In this document: positions 1 through 9,136 of the stretch, in pieces
How the letters are laid out: every line of letters begins with the position of its first letter
How positions within the stretch are numbered: position 1 is the stretch's first letter
From: Rubrivivax albus
GTDB lineage: Bacteria; Pseudomonadota; Gammaproteobacteria; Burkholderiales; Burkholderiaceae_C
DNA length: 64,000 bases
Direction: 5' to 3'
NCBI RefSeq assembly: GCF_004016515.1
Contig: NZ_SACT01000009.1
Location: 186,001-250,000 of the forward strand
Made by a program: the position numbers and the translations under genes
Notes under the pieces: generated by a model
The model's database searches: none
Told to the model about the DNA's origin: nothing
Seen by the model: only the letters and a program-made list of their open reading frames with translations

Positions 1-1950
1 GCGGGCCCCTGGCAGGCGGTCGAGCAGCGGCTGCAGACGCGCGGCCACCTGCTGCTGCGTGACCTCACGGTCGGCCCAGTCGGCCAGCGGCGCGATGATC
101 TCGGCGCGGTGCGGGTCCCAGCGTCCGGTGATGGTGAACACCTGCGTGACCAGGCCCTCGTCCACCAGCGGCTGCAGCAGCGGCAGGGCCAGGTCCAGCT
201 GGCGGTCGGCGTAGGCCAGCGCGGCACCGTCGGGGCCGTCCAGGCGGATGCGCAGCACGCCGCGGTCCTCGGCTGGGGCCAGTTCACTCGGCAGGCTCTG
301 GTGCAGCCACAGTGCACCGGCGCCCAACGCCAGGCACAGCGCGAACACGGCCCAGGCCCGCCGCAGCGCCCAGGCCAGCGCCCGCGTGTAGCCCGCCGCG
401 ACCGGACGGCCGATGCGCGCCAGCGATCGTTGCACCGGCCCGGGCGGCCCGTCGGGCGGGATGCGCGCGGCCAGCATCGGCCCCAGCGAGAGGGCCGCGA
501 AACTGGACAGCATCACCGCGATGGCCATCACCCAGCCGAACTCGGTGAACAGCCGCCCGGTGGTGGACGGCAGGAAGGAGATGGGCACGAACACCGCCAC
601 CAGCGTGGCCGTGGTGGCCATGATGGCGAAGAAGACCTCCCGTGTGCCCAGCACCGCCGCCGCGCGCGGCCCCAGGCCGGCGGCGCGCCGGCGCTGGATG
701 TTCTCCAGCACCACGATGGCGTCGTCCACCACCAGGCCGCTGGCCAGCACCAGGGCCAGCAGGGTCAGCAGGTTCAGCGAGAAGCCCAGCAGCCAGATGG
801 CCGCCAGGGTGCCGATCAGCGAGATCGGGATCGCCACCGCCGGCACCAGCGTGGGCCGCCAGCGGCCCAGGAACAGGCCCACCACGGCCACCACCACCAC
901 CGCGGCGATCAGCAGGCTGGCCACCACCTCGCTGAGCGCACCTTCGATGAAGATGGCCTCGTCGGCCACCACGCTGACCTGCAGCGCCTCGCCACGCGCA
1001 TTGATGCGCTCCACCACGCGCCGCACGCCTTCGGAGATGGCCACGCTGTTGGACTGCGCCTGGCGCACGACGCCCACGTTGATGACGTTGCGCCCGTCCA
1101 GCCGCACGTAGGCCGTGGCGTCGGCCGGCGCCAGCACGATGTCGGCCAGGTCGCGCAGGTACACGCCGGGCCGCAGCTGCAGCGCGCCCAGCTGCCCGGG
1201 TTCGGTGAGCGACGCGTTGGCGCGCACCAGCACCTGCAACTCGCCGCCCTGCAGGCTGCCGGCCGGCACATCGGCGCGCGCGCTGCGCAGCGCGGCCACG
1301 ACCTCGTCCACGGCCACGTTGCGCGCCGCCAGGCGGGCCGGGTCCAGGCGCACGCGCATCACCGTCTCGCGGCCGCCGAACAGGGTCACGTCGGCCACGC
1401 CGGGCACGGCCACCAGTTCCGGTTCGAGTTGTTCCTCCACCGCCCGCGTGAGCTGGTCCACCGACAGCACGCGGCTGGCCACGGCCAGCTGGATGACCGG
1501 CTCGGCGTCGGCGTCGGCCTTGACGATGCTGAGGTTCTGCACGCCCGCGGGCAGCTGCGACTCGACGCGCGAGATGGCGTCGCGCACATCGTTGGCGGCG
1601 TCCACCAGGTTCACGTCGGGGCTGAACTCGAGGATGACGCGCAGGTTGCCTTCCTCGCTGCCGGCGCGCACCTGCACCACGCCGGGCACGCGGGCGGCCG
1701 CGCCTTCGAGCACGCGCGTGACCTCGGCGTCCAGCGTCTCCGGCGCCGCCCCGGGGAAGTCGGCGCGCACGGCGACGATGGGGCGGTCGACGTTGGGCAG
1801 CTCGCGCAGCTCCACGCCGCGCAGCGCACCCAGGCCGGCGATGACGATCAGCAGGTTCAGCACCACCACCAGCCAGGGGCGGCGGATGCTCAGCGCGGGC
1901 AGGTCGGTGGCGCGGTCGGCGGCCGGCGGGGCGTTGTCACCCGGGCTCAC
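1..1950 (-). CDS. RND efflux pump inner-membrane subunit (partial, runs off left edge)
   Basis: Proton-driven inner-membrane pump of an RND tripartite exporter (HAE-type family). 650 codons are present and the C-terminal part lies beyond the window; family members are about 1,030 residues. It begins at GTG 1950, which overlaps the TGA of the upstream fusion-protein gene (GTGA), so the pair is translationally coupled. Visible are TM1 (RRPWLVVVLNLLIVIAG), the first periplasmic porter region, and TM2-TM6, with the TM4 proton-relay aspartates in GLVVDDAIVVLENI. No outer-membrane channel or regulator gene is adjacent on this side, so it may share the channel of the second RND system. Substrate unknown. 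The family call is secure. Confidence 0.93.
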   Translation of the reverse strand, partial: MSPGDNAPPAADRATDLPALSIRRPWLVVVLNLLIVIAGLGALRGVELRELPNVDRPIVAVRADFPGAAPETLDAEVTRVLEGAAARVPGVVQVRAGSEEGNLRVILEFSPDVNLVDAANDVRDAISRVESQLPAGVQNLSIVKADADAEPVIQLAVASRVLSVDQLTRAVEEQLEPELVAVPGVADVTLFGGRETVMRVRLDPARLAARNVAVDEVVAALRSARADVPAGSLQGGELQVLVRANASLTEPGQLGALQLRPGVYLRDLADIVLAPADATAYVRLDGRNVINVGVVRQAQSNSVAISEGVRRVVERINARGEALQVSVVADEAIFIEGALSEVVASLLIAAVVVVAVVGLFLGRWRPTLVPAVAIPISLIGTLAAIWLLGFSLNLLTLLALVLASGLVVDDAIVVLENIQRRRAAGLGPRAAAVLGTREVFFAIMATTATLVAVFVPISFLPSTTGRLFTEFGWVMAIAVMLSSFAALSLGPMLAARIPPDGPPGPVQRSLARIGRPVAAGYTRALAWALRRAWAVFALCLALGAGALWLHQSLPSELAPAEDRGVLRIRLDGPDGAALAYADRQLDLALPLLQPLVDEGLVTQVFTITGRWDPHRAEIIAPLADWADREVTQQQVAARLQPLLDRLPGAR

Positions 1951-2984
1951 GCCGGCGCCCCGCCGTTGCGGCCGACGACCTCCACCGCGCGCCCGTCGCG
2001 CAACCGCTGCACGCCTTCGACCACGACGAGGTCACCGTCGCGCAGCTGGCCTTCCAGCAGCACGATGCCATCCTGCCGCCGCAGCGGCCGCACGGGCACC
2101 CGCGCTGCCTTGCCGTCCCGCACTTGCCAGACGAAGGCACCGTCGCGGTCCCACTGCAGGGCCAGCTCCGGCACGGCCGGCCGGGGCGTGCCCGGCAAGG
2201 CCAGCTGCACAGCGAAGGACATGCCGGGGCGCAAGCGGTCGTCGGGGTTGGGCACCTCGGCCTCCAGCGACACGGTGCGGGCCAACGCGTCCACGCGGCT
2301 GTCGATCTGCACCAGCTTGCCGGCAAAGCGCTGCGCGCCGTGTGCCGGCGTCGTCACCGCCACCGGCTGCCCTGGCCTGACTCGCGCCAGGTGCTGCTCC
2401 GGCACGGCAAACCGCACGCGCAGCACGCGCCGGTCGTCGATGGTTGTCAGCGTGGCACCGGCTTCGGCACGATCGCCCGGCTGCAGCGCGGCCAGGCCCA
2501 CGATGCCGTCGAACGGCGCCAGCACGCGGCGGTCGCGGAGCGCCTCGCGCGCCTGGGACAACGCCAGCTCGGCTTCGCGCAGCGCCAACTCGGCGTCGTC
2601 GATCTGCGTCTGGGGCAGGGCGCCGGTGCCGTCCAGCGGTGCATAGCGGTCGCGCAGCCGCTGCGCCGCGGCCAGGCGGGTTTCCGCTTGCTGGACCGCC
2701 AGCCGTTCGGCGCGGTCGTCCAGGGTCAACAGCAGTTGGCCGGCGCGCACCCGGTCACCGGCGCGGAACGCCACCCGCGTCACCTCGCCGGCGGCAGCCG
2801 CCTGCAGCGTGGCCGCACGGCGTGCGAGGCCGCTGCCCACCAGTTCCAGCGCCACGTCGTCGGCCACGCTGCGCACGGCGGCGGTGATGACCGGCGCTGC
2901 CGGCGGCGCCTTCTGTGCCAGGACCGGCAGGGCCATCGCAAGCAGCATCGAGGGCAAGGCGCGGCGGAGAAGCAGATGGGGCAT
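1947..2984 (-). CDS. RND efflux periplasmic membrane-fusion protein
   Basis: Periplasmic adaptor (345 aa) linking the downstream RND pump to an outer-membrane channel. The start at 2984 is chosen because it gives a clean signal peptide (MPHLLLRRALPSMLLAMALP, then VLAQ); the reading frame stays open upstream, but that part lacks signal-peptide character. The middle shows the barrel-sandwich/alpha-hairpin pattern: ATLQAAAAGEVTRVAFRAGD, a helical hairpin rich in A/E/Q, then ILAPFDGIVGLAALQPGDRA-like lipoyl half-motif sequence (read here as VLAPFDGIVGLAALQPGDRA), followed by beta-barrel segments. It overlaps the pump gene by four bases. Divergent from the DMT exporter with about 140 bp between, where no convincing promoter was seen. 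Confidence 0.9.
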   Translation of the reverse strand: MPHLLLRRALPSMLLAMALPVLAQKAPPAAPVITAAVRSVADDVALELVGSGLARRAATLQAAAAGEVTRVAFRAGDRVRAGQLLLTLDDRAERLAVQQAETRLAAAQRLRDRYAPLDGTGALPQTQIDDAELALREAELALSQAREALRDRRVLAPFDGIVGLAALQPGDRAEAGATLTTIDDRRVLRVRFAVPEQHLARVRPGQPVAVTTPAHGAQRFAGKLVQIDSRVDALARTVSLEAEVPNPDDRLRPGMSFAVQLALPGTPRPAVPELALQWDRDGAFVWQVRDGKAARVPVRPLRRQDGIVLLEGQLRDGDLVVVEGVQRLRDGRAVEVVGRNGGAPA

Positions 2985-3127
2985 CGAGACAGAGTGGCAG
3001 GCGCGGCGGACCGCGCCGGGCGGGAAGGGGGAATCGCCTCCGATCGTGCCAGAGCCTGGCCACGGGCGCCGGCGTGTGGGCGTTCGGCCGCACCGGGTTT
3101 CAACGGCGCCGCCTTCACAATCGGGCG

Positions 3128-4009
3128 ATGTCGATGACCGCGACCGGACCGAAGAGCGGATCCCAGGCTTTGGCTGCTCGCTGGCGTGGCGTGGCATGGA
3201 TGGGCGGCGCCGTGCTGTCCTTCCTGCTCATGGCGCTCTCCGGGCGGGAACTGTCGGCCACGCTGAGCACGTTCCAGATCCTGTGCTTCCGCAGCGTGGT
3301 CGGTCTGGTGATCGTGGGCACGCTGGCGTGGCATGCCGGCTGGCGGGTGCTGCACACGCGGCGCCTGGGCTTGCACGTGGGGCGCAACCTGGCCCACCTG
3401 GGCGGGCAGTTCGGCTGGTTCTTCGCCATCGGCGCACTGCCGCTGGCCAGCGTGTTCGCCATCGAGTTCACCATTCCGCTGTGGACCGCGCTGCTGGCTG
3501 CACTGCTCCTGCGCGAACGGTTGACGGCACAGCGCGCAGGCCTGATCGTCCTGGGCCTGGCCGGCGTGCTGATGATCCTGCGGCCCGGGGCCGGCCTGTT
3601 GCAGTGGGCGTCGCTGGCGGCGCTGGGCGGCGCGGTGGCCTACGCGCTGAGCTACCTGGCCACCAAGCGGCTGGCGCCGACCGACGCGCCGCTGGCGATC
3701 CTGTTCTACATGACCGTGGTGCAGCTGCCACTGGCCACCGCTGGGGCGCTGTGGACGTGGCAGCCGCCGGATTGGGGCCAGTGGCCCTGGATCCTGCTCG
3801 TGGGCCTGACCGCGCTCAGTGCGCACTACTGCATCGCGCGTGCGCTCAAGCTGGCGGAACTGGCGGCTGTGATGCCGGTGGACTTCCTGCGCCTGCCGCT
3901 GGTGGCGCTGCTGGGCTGGTGGCTCTATGGCGAACGGGTGGACGCGCTGGCACTGGCCGGCATGGCGGTGATCGTGGCCGCCAACGTCCTCAACCTGCGG
4001 GCGCGTTGA
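3128..4009 (+). CDS. EamA/DMT-family membrane transporter
   Basis: A 293-residue integral membrane protein of the drug/metabolite transporter superfamily, with two EamA repeats and about ten predicted helices. Typical sequence features are the first-repeat segment AIEFTIPLWTALLAALLLRE and the C-terminal LVALLGWWLYGERVDALALA. ATG 3128 was chosen because the first helix begins about 20 residues later; a second ATG lies two codons downstream. Its 3' end overlaps the convergent TetR gene by 20 bp. Substrate cannot be told; family members export amino acids, nucleosides or other small metabolites. Confidence 0.88.
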   Translation: MSMTATGPKSGSQALAARWRGVAWMGGAVLSFLLMALSGRELSATLSTFQILCFRSVVGLVIVGTLAWHAGWRVLHTRRLGLHVGRNLAHLGGQFGWFFAIGALPLASVFAIEFTIPLWTALLAALLLRERLTAQRAGLIVLGLAGVLMILRPGAGLLQWASLAALGGAVAYALSYLATKRLAPTDAPLAILFYMTVVQLPLATAGALWTWQPPDWGQWPWILLVGLTALSAHYCIARALKLAELAAVMPVDFLRLPLVALLGWWLYGERVDALALAGMAVIVAANVLNLRAR

Positions 4010-4598
4010 CCCGGCCGGCCAGCCCATCCAGCAGCGCATCGACGGCATCGGTCCCCACGGCCACGAGGTCGAAGCTGCCGCGGTCCAGCAGCCAGGTCTG
4101 CATCAGACCTACCACCAGGGCGTGTACCGCGATGGCATCCTGCGCTGGCAGGTCCGCATGCTCCAGGCAGCGCGCGATGGTGGCGATGTGCTCGGCCACC
4201 GCCTCGCGGTGCCGCGTGCGCACGCTGCTGAGTTCGTCCACCGTCTCCACCTTGTGCAGCGCGATCTCGAACACGCGCTGGGTCTGCGCGTCGTCGGCAA
4301 CGCGGCGGAGCGTGTCGCACAGCAGCGTGCGCAGACGCACCAGGGGTTCGTGGCCGGGGCAGGCCTCCAGCGCGGCGCGCGCCTGCTCGATCGGCAGCTT
4401 GACGCGCTTCATCATCGCGTCGAACAGCTGGGCCTTGTCTGCGAAGTGGTGGTAGACCGCGCCACGGGTCACGCCTGCTTCGGCCGCGATGTGCTGCAGC
4501 GAGGTGCGCGAGACCCCACGCGCCTCGAACAGGCGCTCGGCGGCGTCCAGGATCGCGGTGCGGGTGGCTTCGGCTTCGGCCTTGGTGCGGCGGACCAT
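3990..4598 (-). CDS. TetR/AcrR-family repressor of the adjacent RND operon
   Basis: A 202-residue transcriptional regulator. The N-terminal TetR helix-turn-helix is clear: RTAILDAAERLFEARGVSRT followed by SLQHIAAEAGVTRGAVYHHF. The start at 4598 gives MVRRTKAEAEATR, the usual AcrR/TtgR beginning. The C-terminal domain resembles the AcrR ligand pocket and is likely to bind efflux substrates. It is divergent from the fusion-protein gene at 4747, and the 148-bp gap holds a 24-bp AcrR-like operator. Inferred role: it represses the efflux operon, and probably itself, until inducer binds. Confidence 0.93.
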   Translation of the reverse strand: MVRRTKAEAEATRTAILDAAERLFEARGVSRTSLQHIAAEAGVTRGAVYHHFADKAQLFDAMMKRVKLPIEQARAALEACPGHEPLVRLRTLLCDTLRRVADDAQTQRVFEIALHKVETVDELSSVRTRHREAVAEHIATIARCLEHADLPAQDAIAVHALVVGLMQTWLLDRGSFDLVAVGTDAVDALLDGLAGRVNAPAG

Positions 4599-4658
4599 CG
4601 AGTGATTGAGCAGCGACAGCGTCACCTTGCGGCAGTGCAGCAGATGACAGGAACGTAA

Positions 4659-4682
4659 TTCATACATTCTAGACTGTATGTA
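4659..4682. promoter_or_regulatory. AcrR-type operator (24-bp inverted repeat)
   Basis: Left half TTCATACATTCT and right half AGACTGTATGTA are inverted copies matching at 10 of 12 positions. The sequence closely follows the AcrR/MtrR-type operator (halves TACATACATTTG / TGAATGTATGTA, from memory). It lies between the TetR gene and the RND operon and covers the presumed -35 and spacer, as expected of a repressor site. Confidence 0.8.
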
Positions 4683-4686
4683 TACT
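4659..4686 (+). promoter_or_regulatory. Predicted sigma-70 promoter of the RND operon
   Basis: -35 TTCATA (4659-4664), a 16-bp spacer, and -10 TATACT (4681-4686, five of six consensus bases). The operator sits on top of it. The transcript would start near 4693, about 50 bp before the fusion-protein ATG, which has the ribosome binding site AAGGA at about 4736. Confidence 0.55.
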
Positions 4687-4746
4687 GATGTCACGTCCAG
4701 CGCTTGATGCGCCTCATTTCCAGACCGGACCCCACAAGGATTTCCG

Positions 4747-5958
4747 ATGGCCTCGTCGCCCGTTCGAGCCCCGCGCTCACTGACCCTGATCACCCTGGCC
4801 GCCATGGCGGCCCTGCTGGCCGCCTGCGGCGGCGGTGGTGCGCCCACGGCGGGCGGTGGGGCGCCACCACCGGCACCGGTGGGTGTGCTGGCGGTGCAGC
4901 CCCAGGGCGTCGCCTTGCAACAGGAGCTGCCGGGCCGCGTCGAGGCCCGGCGCACGGCGCAGGTGCGCGCACGCGTGACCGGCATCGTCACCGCACGCCA
5001 GTTCAGCGAAGGCAGCGACGTCAAGGCCGGGCAGGCGCTCTACCGCATCGACCCCGCCCCCTACGAGGCAGCCCTGGCCAGCGCCCAGGCGCAGCAGCAG
5101 CGCGCGGAGGCCGGCGCCGCCCAGGCGCGGCTGACGGCCGAACGCTACGCCCCGCTGGCCGAGGCCAGGGCCATCAGCGCCCAGGACTACGCGGCCGCGC
5201 TGGCGGCGCAGAAGACCGCCGAAGCCGACGTGGCCGCCGCGAAGGCGGCCGTGCAGACGGCGCGCCTGAACCTCGGCTACGCGCAGGTGACGGCGCCGAT
5301 CGCCGGGCGCATCGGTCGTGCCCTGGTCACCGAAGGCGCATTGGTCAGCGCGGCCGAGGCCACGCCGCTGGCGGTGATCCAGCAGGTGGACCGCGTGTAC
5401 GTCAACTTCACGCAGTCGGCCAACGAGTTGCTGGCGCTGCGCCAGGCGCTGGCCGCCGGCCGCATGCAGCGCAGCAGCGGCGACAGTGTGCCTGTTCAGG
5501 TGGTGCTGGACGACGGCAGCGTGCTGCCTCAGCCTGGGCGGCTGCTGTTCAGCGATCTGAGCGTGGACGCCAGTTCCGGCCAGGTGACGCTGCGCGCCGA
5601 GGTGCCCAACTCGCAGGGTCTGCTGCTGCCGGGCCAGTTCGTGCGCGTGCGCCTGGCACAGGCCACGCTGCCCCAGGCCATGCTGCTGCCGCAGCAGGCC
5701 GTCACGCGCACCCAGCAGGGCGACACGGTGCTGGTGGTGGGCGAGGGCAACAAGCCGGCCCCACGCAAGATCAGCGTGGCCGGCGCGCAGGACGGCCAGT
5801 GGATCGTCACCGGCGGCCTGCAGCCGGGCGAACGCGTGATCGTCGATGGCTTCCAGAAGATGTTCGTGCCCGGCGCGCCGGTGAACCCGGTGCCGTGGAC
5901 GCCGCCGTCGGCGGCGTCCGCAGCAGCAGCGGCACCGGCTTCGGCCGCCAGCCGCTGA
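4747..5958 (+). CDS. RND efflux membrane-fusion lipoprotein (AcrA/MexA type)
   Basis: Periplasmic adaptor of 403 residues, anchored to the inner membrane by lipid. The signal peptide ends in lipobox LLAAC (Cys27). Next come the two lipoyl halves (RVEARRTAQVRARVTGIVTA and GYAQVTAPIAGRIGRALVTE) around an A/E/Q-rich alpha-hairpin, then barrel segments; the Ala/Pro-rich tail (about residues 385-403) is low complexity. The ATG follows AAGGATTTCCG. First gene of the operon with the pump (13 bp downstream) and the channel. Confidence 0.95.
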   Translation: MASSPVRAPRSLTLITLAAMAALLAACGGGGAPTAGGGAPPPAPVGVLAVQPQGVALQQELPGRVEARRTAQVRARVTGIVTARQFSEGSDVKAGQALYRIDPAPYEAALASAQAQQQRAEAGAAQARLTAERYAPLAEARAISAQDYAAALAAQKTAEADVAAAKAAVQTARLNLGYAQVTAPIAGRIGRALVTEGALVSAAEATPLAVIQQVDRVYVNFTQSANELLALRQALAAGRMQRSSGDSVPVQVVLDDGSVLPQPGRLLFSDLSVDASSGQVTLRAEVPNSQGLLLPGQFVRVRLAQATLPQAMLLPQQAVTRTQQGDTVLVVGEGNKPAPRKISVAGAQDGQWIVTGGLQPGERVIVDGFQKMFVPGAPVNPVPWTPPSAASAAAAAPASAASR

Positions 5959-5971
5959 GCCGGGACCCGCC

Positions 5972-8900
5972 ATGTCGAAGTTCTTCATCGACCGCCCCAT
6001 CTTCGCGTGGGTGATCGCGCTGTTCATCATGGTGATGGGCGGCGTGGCGATCAAGCAGCTGCCGATCGCGCAGTACCCGCCGGTGGCGCCGCCGTCCATC
6101 GTCGTCAGCGCGGCCTATCCGGGCGCCTCGGCGCAGACGCTGGAAGACGCCGTGCTGGCCGTCATCGAGCGCGAGATGAACGGCGCGCCCGGCCTGATCT
6201 ACATGGAGACCGTGGCCCAGGCCAACGGCAGCGGCAGCATCACACTGAGCTTCGAGCCGGGCACCAACGCCGACCTGGCGCAGGTGGAGGTGCAGAACCG
6301 CGTCTCGCGGGCCACGCCGCGCCTGCCCAGCGCGGTGACGCAGCAGGGCGTGCGCGTGGACAAGGCGCGCTCGAACTTCCTGCTCTTCACCATTCTGACG
6401 TCCAGCGACCCGGCCTGGGACCCGGTGGCCCTGGGCGACTACGCGTCGCGCAACGTGCTGCCGGAACTGCAGCGTGTGCCCGGCGTGGGCCAGGCGCAGC
6501 TGTTCGGCACCGAACGCGCGATGCGCATCTGGCTTGACCCGGCCAAGCTGCGCAGCTACACCCTGTCCAGCGCCGAGGTGCTGGCCGCCATCCGCGCGCA
6601 GAACGCGCAGGTTTCGGCGGGTGGCATCGGCGAGCTGCCCATCGTCGACGGCCAGCGGATCTCGGCCACGGTCACCGTCGACGGCCAGCTGAAGTCGCCG
6701 GCGCAGTTCGGCGCCATCGTGCTGCGCGCCAATGCCGACGGCTCCAGCGTGCGCCTGCGCGACGTGGCCCGCATCGAGCTCGGCGCCCAGGCCTACGCCA
6801 CCACGGCGCGGCTGAACGGGAAACCGTCCACCGGCATCGGCATCCAGCTCTCGCCCACCGGCAATGCGCTGGAGACCGCGGCCGCCGTGCGCGCCAAGAT
6901 GGAAGATCTGAAGGGCTACTTCCCGGCCGGGATGAGCTACGCCATCCCCTACGACAGCTCGCGCTTCATCCGCATCTCGATCGAGCAGGTGGCCATCACC
7001 CTGGTGGAGGCCGTGGGCCTGGTGTTCCTGGTGATGCTGCTGTTCCTGCAGAAGATCCGCTACACCGTCATCCCGACCATCGTGGTGCCGGTGGCCCTGC
7101 TGGGCACCTTTGCCGTGCTGCTGGCGCTGGGCTTCTCGATCAACGTGCTCACGATGTTCGGCATGGTGCTGGTGATCGGCATCGTGGTCGACGACGCCAT
7201 CGTGGTGGTGGAGAACGTCGAGCGCATCATGGCCACCGAGCACCTGGGGCCCTACGAGGCCACGCGCAAGGCCATGGGGCAGATCCAGGGCGCCATCGTC
7301 GGCATCACCGTGGTGCTGATCTCGGTGTTCGTGCCGCTGGCCTTCTTCGCCGGCGCGGTGGGCAACATCTACCGCCAGTTTGCCGCGGTGATGGTCACGG
7401 CGATCGCCTTCTCCGCCTTCCTGGCGCTGAGTCTGACGCCGGCGCTGTGCGCCACGCTGCTCAAGCCCATCGAACCCGGGCATGAACACGCCCGCCGCGG
7501 GCCCTTCGCCTGGTTCAACCGGGCCTTCACGCGCACGTCCGACGGCTACGGCCGGGGTGTGAAGGCCATGCTGCCGCGCGCCGGCCGGCTGATGGTGATC
7601 TACGCCGTGCTGGTGGGCGTGCTGGGCTATGCCTACATGCGCCTGCCCGGCAGCTTCCTGCCGGCCGAGGACCAGGGCAACCTGATCGTGAGCATCCAGC
7701 TGCCGCCGGGCGCCACGCAGGAGCGCGCCCGCGACGTGGTGCAGCAGGTCGAGGCCTTCATGCTCAAGCAGCCCGAGGTCGAGAGCATGGTCGGCGTGCT
7801 GGGCTTCAGCTTCAGCGGCCAGGGGCAGAACGCGGCGCTGGCCTTCGTCACGCTCAAGCCCTGGGACGAACGCACCGGCCCGGGCCAGAGCGCGCAGGCG
7901 CTGGCCGGGCGGGCCTTCGGCGCGCTGTCCGGCATCCGCGACGCCTTCATCTTCCCGCTCAGCCCGCCGCCGATCCCCGAGCTGGGCCAGGCCAGCGGCT
8001 TCAACCTGCGCCTGCAGGACCGCGCCGGCCTCGGCCACGAGGCGCTGGTGGCCGCGCGCAACCAGCTCATCGGCATGACGCGCCAGAGCCAGGTCGTGAC
8101 CCAGGTGCGCCCCGATGGCCTGGAGGACGCACCACAGCTGCAGCTGACCGTTGACCGCGAGAAGGCCGCCGCGCTGGGCGTGAGCTTCGACGCCATCAAT
8201 GCGACGCTCTCCACCGCACTGGGGTCGAGCTACGTCAACGACTTCCCCAGTGCCGGCCGCCTGCAGCGCGTGGTCGTGCAGGCCGACGCGCCGGCACGCA
8301 TGCAGCCGGAGGACCTGCTGAAGTTGTCGGCCCCGAGCAGCCGCGGGGGCCTGGTGCCGCTGTCGGCCTTCGCGAGCACGCAGTGGGTCACCGGCGCGAT
8401 GCAGACCATCCGCTACAACGGCTACCCGGCCATGCGTGTCGGTGGCTCCGCGGCGCCGGGCTACAGCACCGGCGACGCCATGGCCGAGATGGAACGCCTG
8501 GTGGCGCAGCTGCCCGCGGGCTTCGGCTACGAGTGGACCGGCATCAGCCGCGAGGAGAAGATCGCCGGCAGCCAGGCCGTGATCCTGTACGGGTTCGCGG
8601 TGCTGGCCGTCTTCCTGTGCCTGGCGGCGCTGTACGAGAGCTGGGCCATCCCGCTGGCGGTGATCCTGGTGGTGCCGCTGGGCGTGCTTGGCGTGGTGCT
8701 GGCCACGCTGGGGCGCGGGCTGTCCAACGACGTGTATTTCCAGGTCGGCCTGATCACCATCATCGGTCTGTCGGCGAAGAACGCGATCCTGATCATCGAG
8801 TTCGCCAAGGATCTGCAGGCGCAGGGCAGGGCGGTGTTCGACGCCGCACTGGAAGCGGCCAGGCTGCGCTTCCGGCCCATCATCATGACCTCGATGGCCT

Positions 8901-9136
8901 TCACGCTGGGTGTGCTGCCGCTGTTCCTGGCTACCGGGGCCGGGTCGGCCAGCCAGCGCGCCATCGGCACCGGCGTGGTGGGCGGCATGATCAGCGGAAC
9001 GCTGCTGGCCGTGATCTTCGTGCCGCTGTTCTTCGCCGTGGTGCGGCGCTTCTTCCCGCCCAGTGCGCGCCAGCAGCGCTTCGACCGCCACGAGACCGAG
9101 AACCAGAACCTGCACGTGCCGCAGGAGGACCGATGA
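5972..9136 (+). CDS. RND multidrug efflux pump (AcrB/MexB type, HAE1)
   Basis: Full-length 1,054-residue inner-membrane pump. It opens MSKFFIDRPIFAWVIALFIM as in AcrB/MexB. The TM4 proton-relay motif IVVDDAIVVVENVERIM is intact, and the second-half TM10 region reads GLSAKNAILIIEFA with the conserved lysine. Two large porter/docking loops follow TM1 and TM7. The stop overlaps the start of the channel gene (ATGA at 9133). The HAE1 assignment is strong from length and motifs; likely substrates are hydrophobic and amphipathic drugs, which is family knowledge. Confidence 0.97.
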   Translation: MSKFFIDRPIFAWVIALFIMVMGGVAIKQLPIAQYPPVAPPSIVVSAAYPGASAQTLEDAVLAVIEREMNGAPGLIYMETVAQANGSGSITLSFEPGTNADLAQVEVQNRVSRATPRLPSAVTQQGVRVDKARSNFLLFTILTSSDPAWDPVALGDYASRNVLPELQRVPGVGQAQLFGTERAMRIWLDPAKLRSYTLSSAEVLAAIRAQNAQVSAGGIGELPIVDGQRISATVTVDGQLKSPAQFGAIVLRANADGSSVRLRDVARIELGAQAYATTARLNGKPSTGIGIQLSPTGNALETAAAVRAKMEDLKGYFPAGMSYAIPYDSSRFIRISIEQVAITLVEAVGLVFLVMLLFLQKIRYTVIPTIVVPVALLGTFAVLLALGFSINVLTMFGMVLVIGIVVDDAIVVVENVERIMATEHLGPYEATRKAMGQIQGAIVGITVVLISVFVPLAFFAGAVGNIYRQFAAVMVTAIAFSAFLALSLTPALCATLLKPIEPGHEHARRGPFAWFNRAFTRTSDGYGRGVKAMLPRAGRLMVIYAVLVGVLGYAYMRLPGSFLPAEDQGNLIVSIQLPPGATQERARDVVQQVEAFMLKQPEVESMVGVLGFSFSGQGQNAALAFVTLKPWDERTGPGQSAQALAGRAFGALSGIRDAFIFPLSPPPIPELGQASGFNLRLQDRAGLGHEALVAARNQLIGMTRQSQVVTQVRPDGLEDAPQLQLTVDREKAAALGVSFDAINATLSTALGSSYVNDFPSAGRLQRVVVQADAPARMQPEDLLKLSAPSSRGGLVPLSAFASTQWVTGAMQTIRYNGYPAMRVGGSAAPGYSTGDAMAEMERLVAQLPAGFGYEWTGISREEKIAGSQAVILYGFAVLAVFLCLAALYESWAIPLAVILVVPLGVLGVVLATLGRGLSNDVYFQVGLITIIGLSAKNAILIIEFAKDLQAQGRAVFDAALEAARLRFRPIIMTSMAFTLGVLPLFLATGAGSASQRAIGTGVVGGMISGTLLAVIFVPLFFAVVRRFFPPSARQQRFDRHETENQNLHVPQEDR

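Noticed and set aside
109..2646. An 845-codon plus-strand open frame
   Set aside because: It is a shadow of the RND pump and fusion-protein genes. The translation is Gln/His/Arg-rich with no domain, whereas the minus strand gives clear RND motifs.
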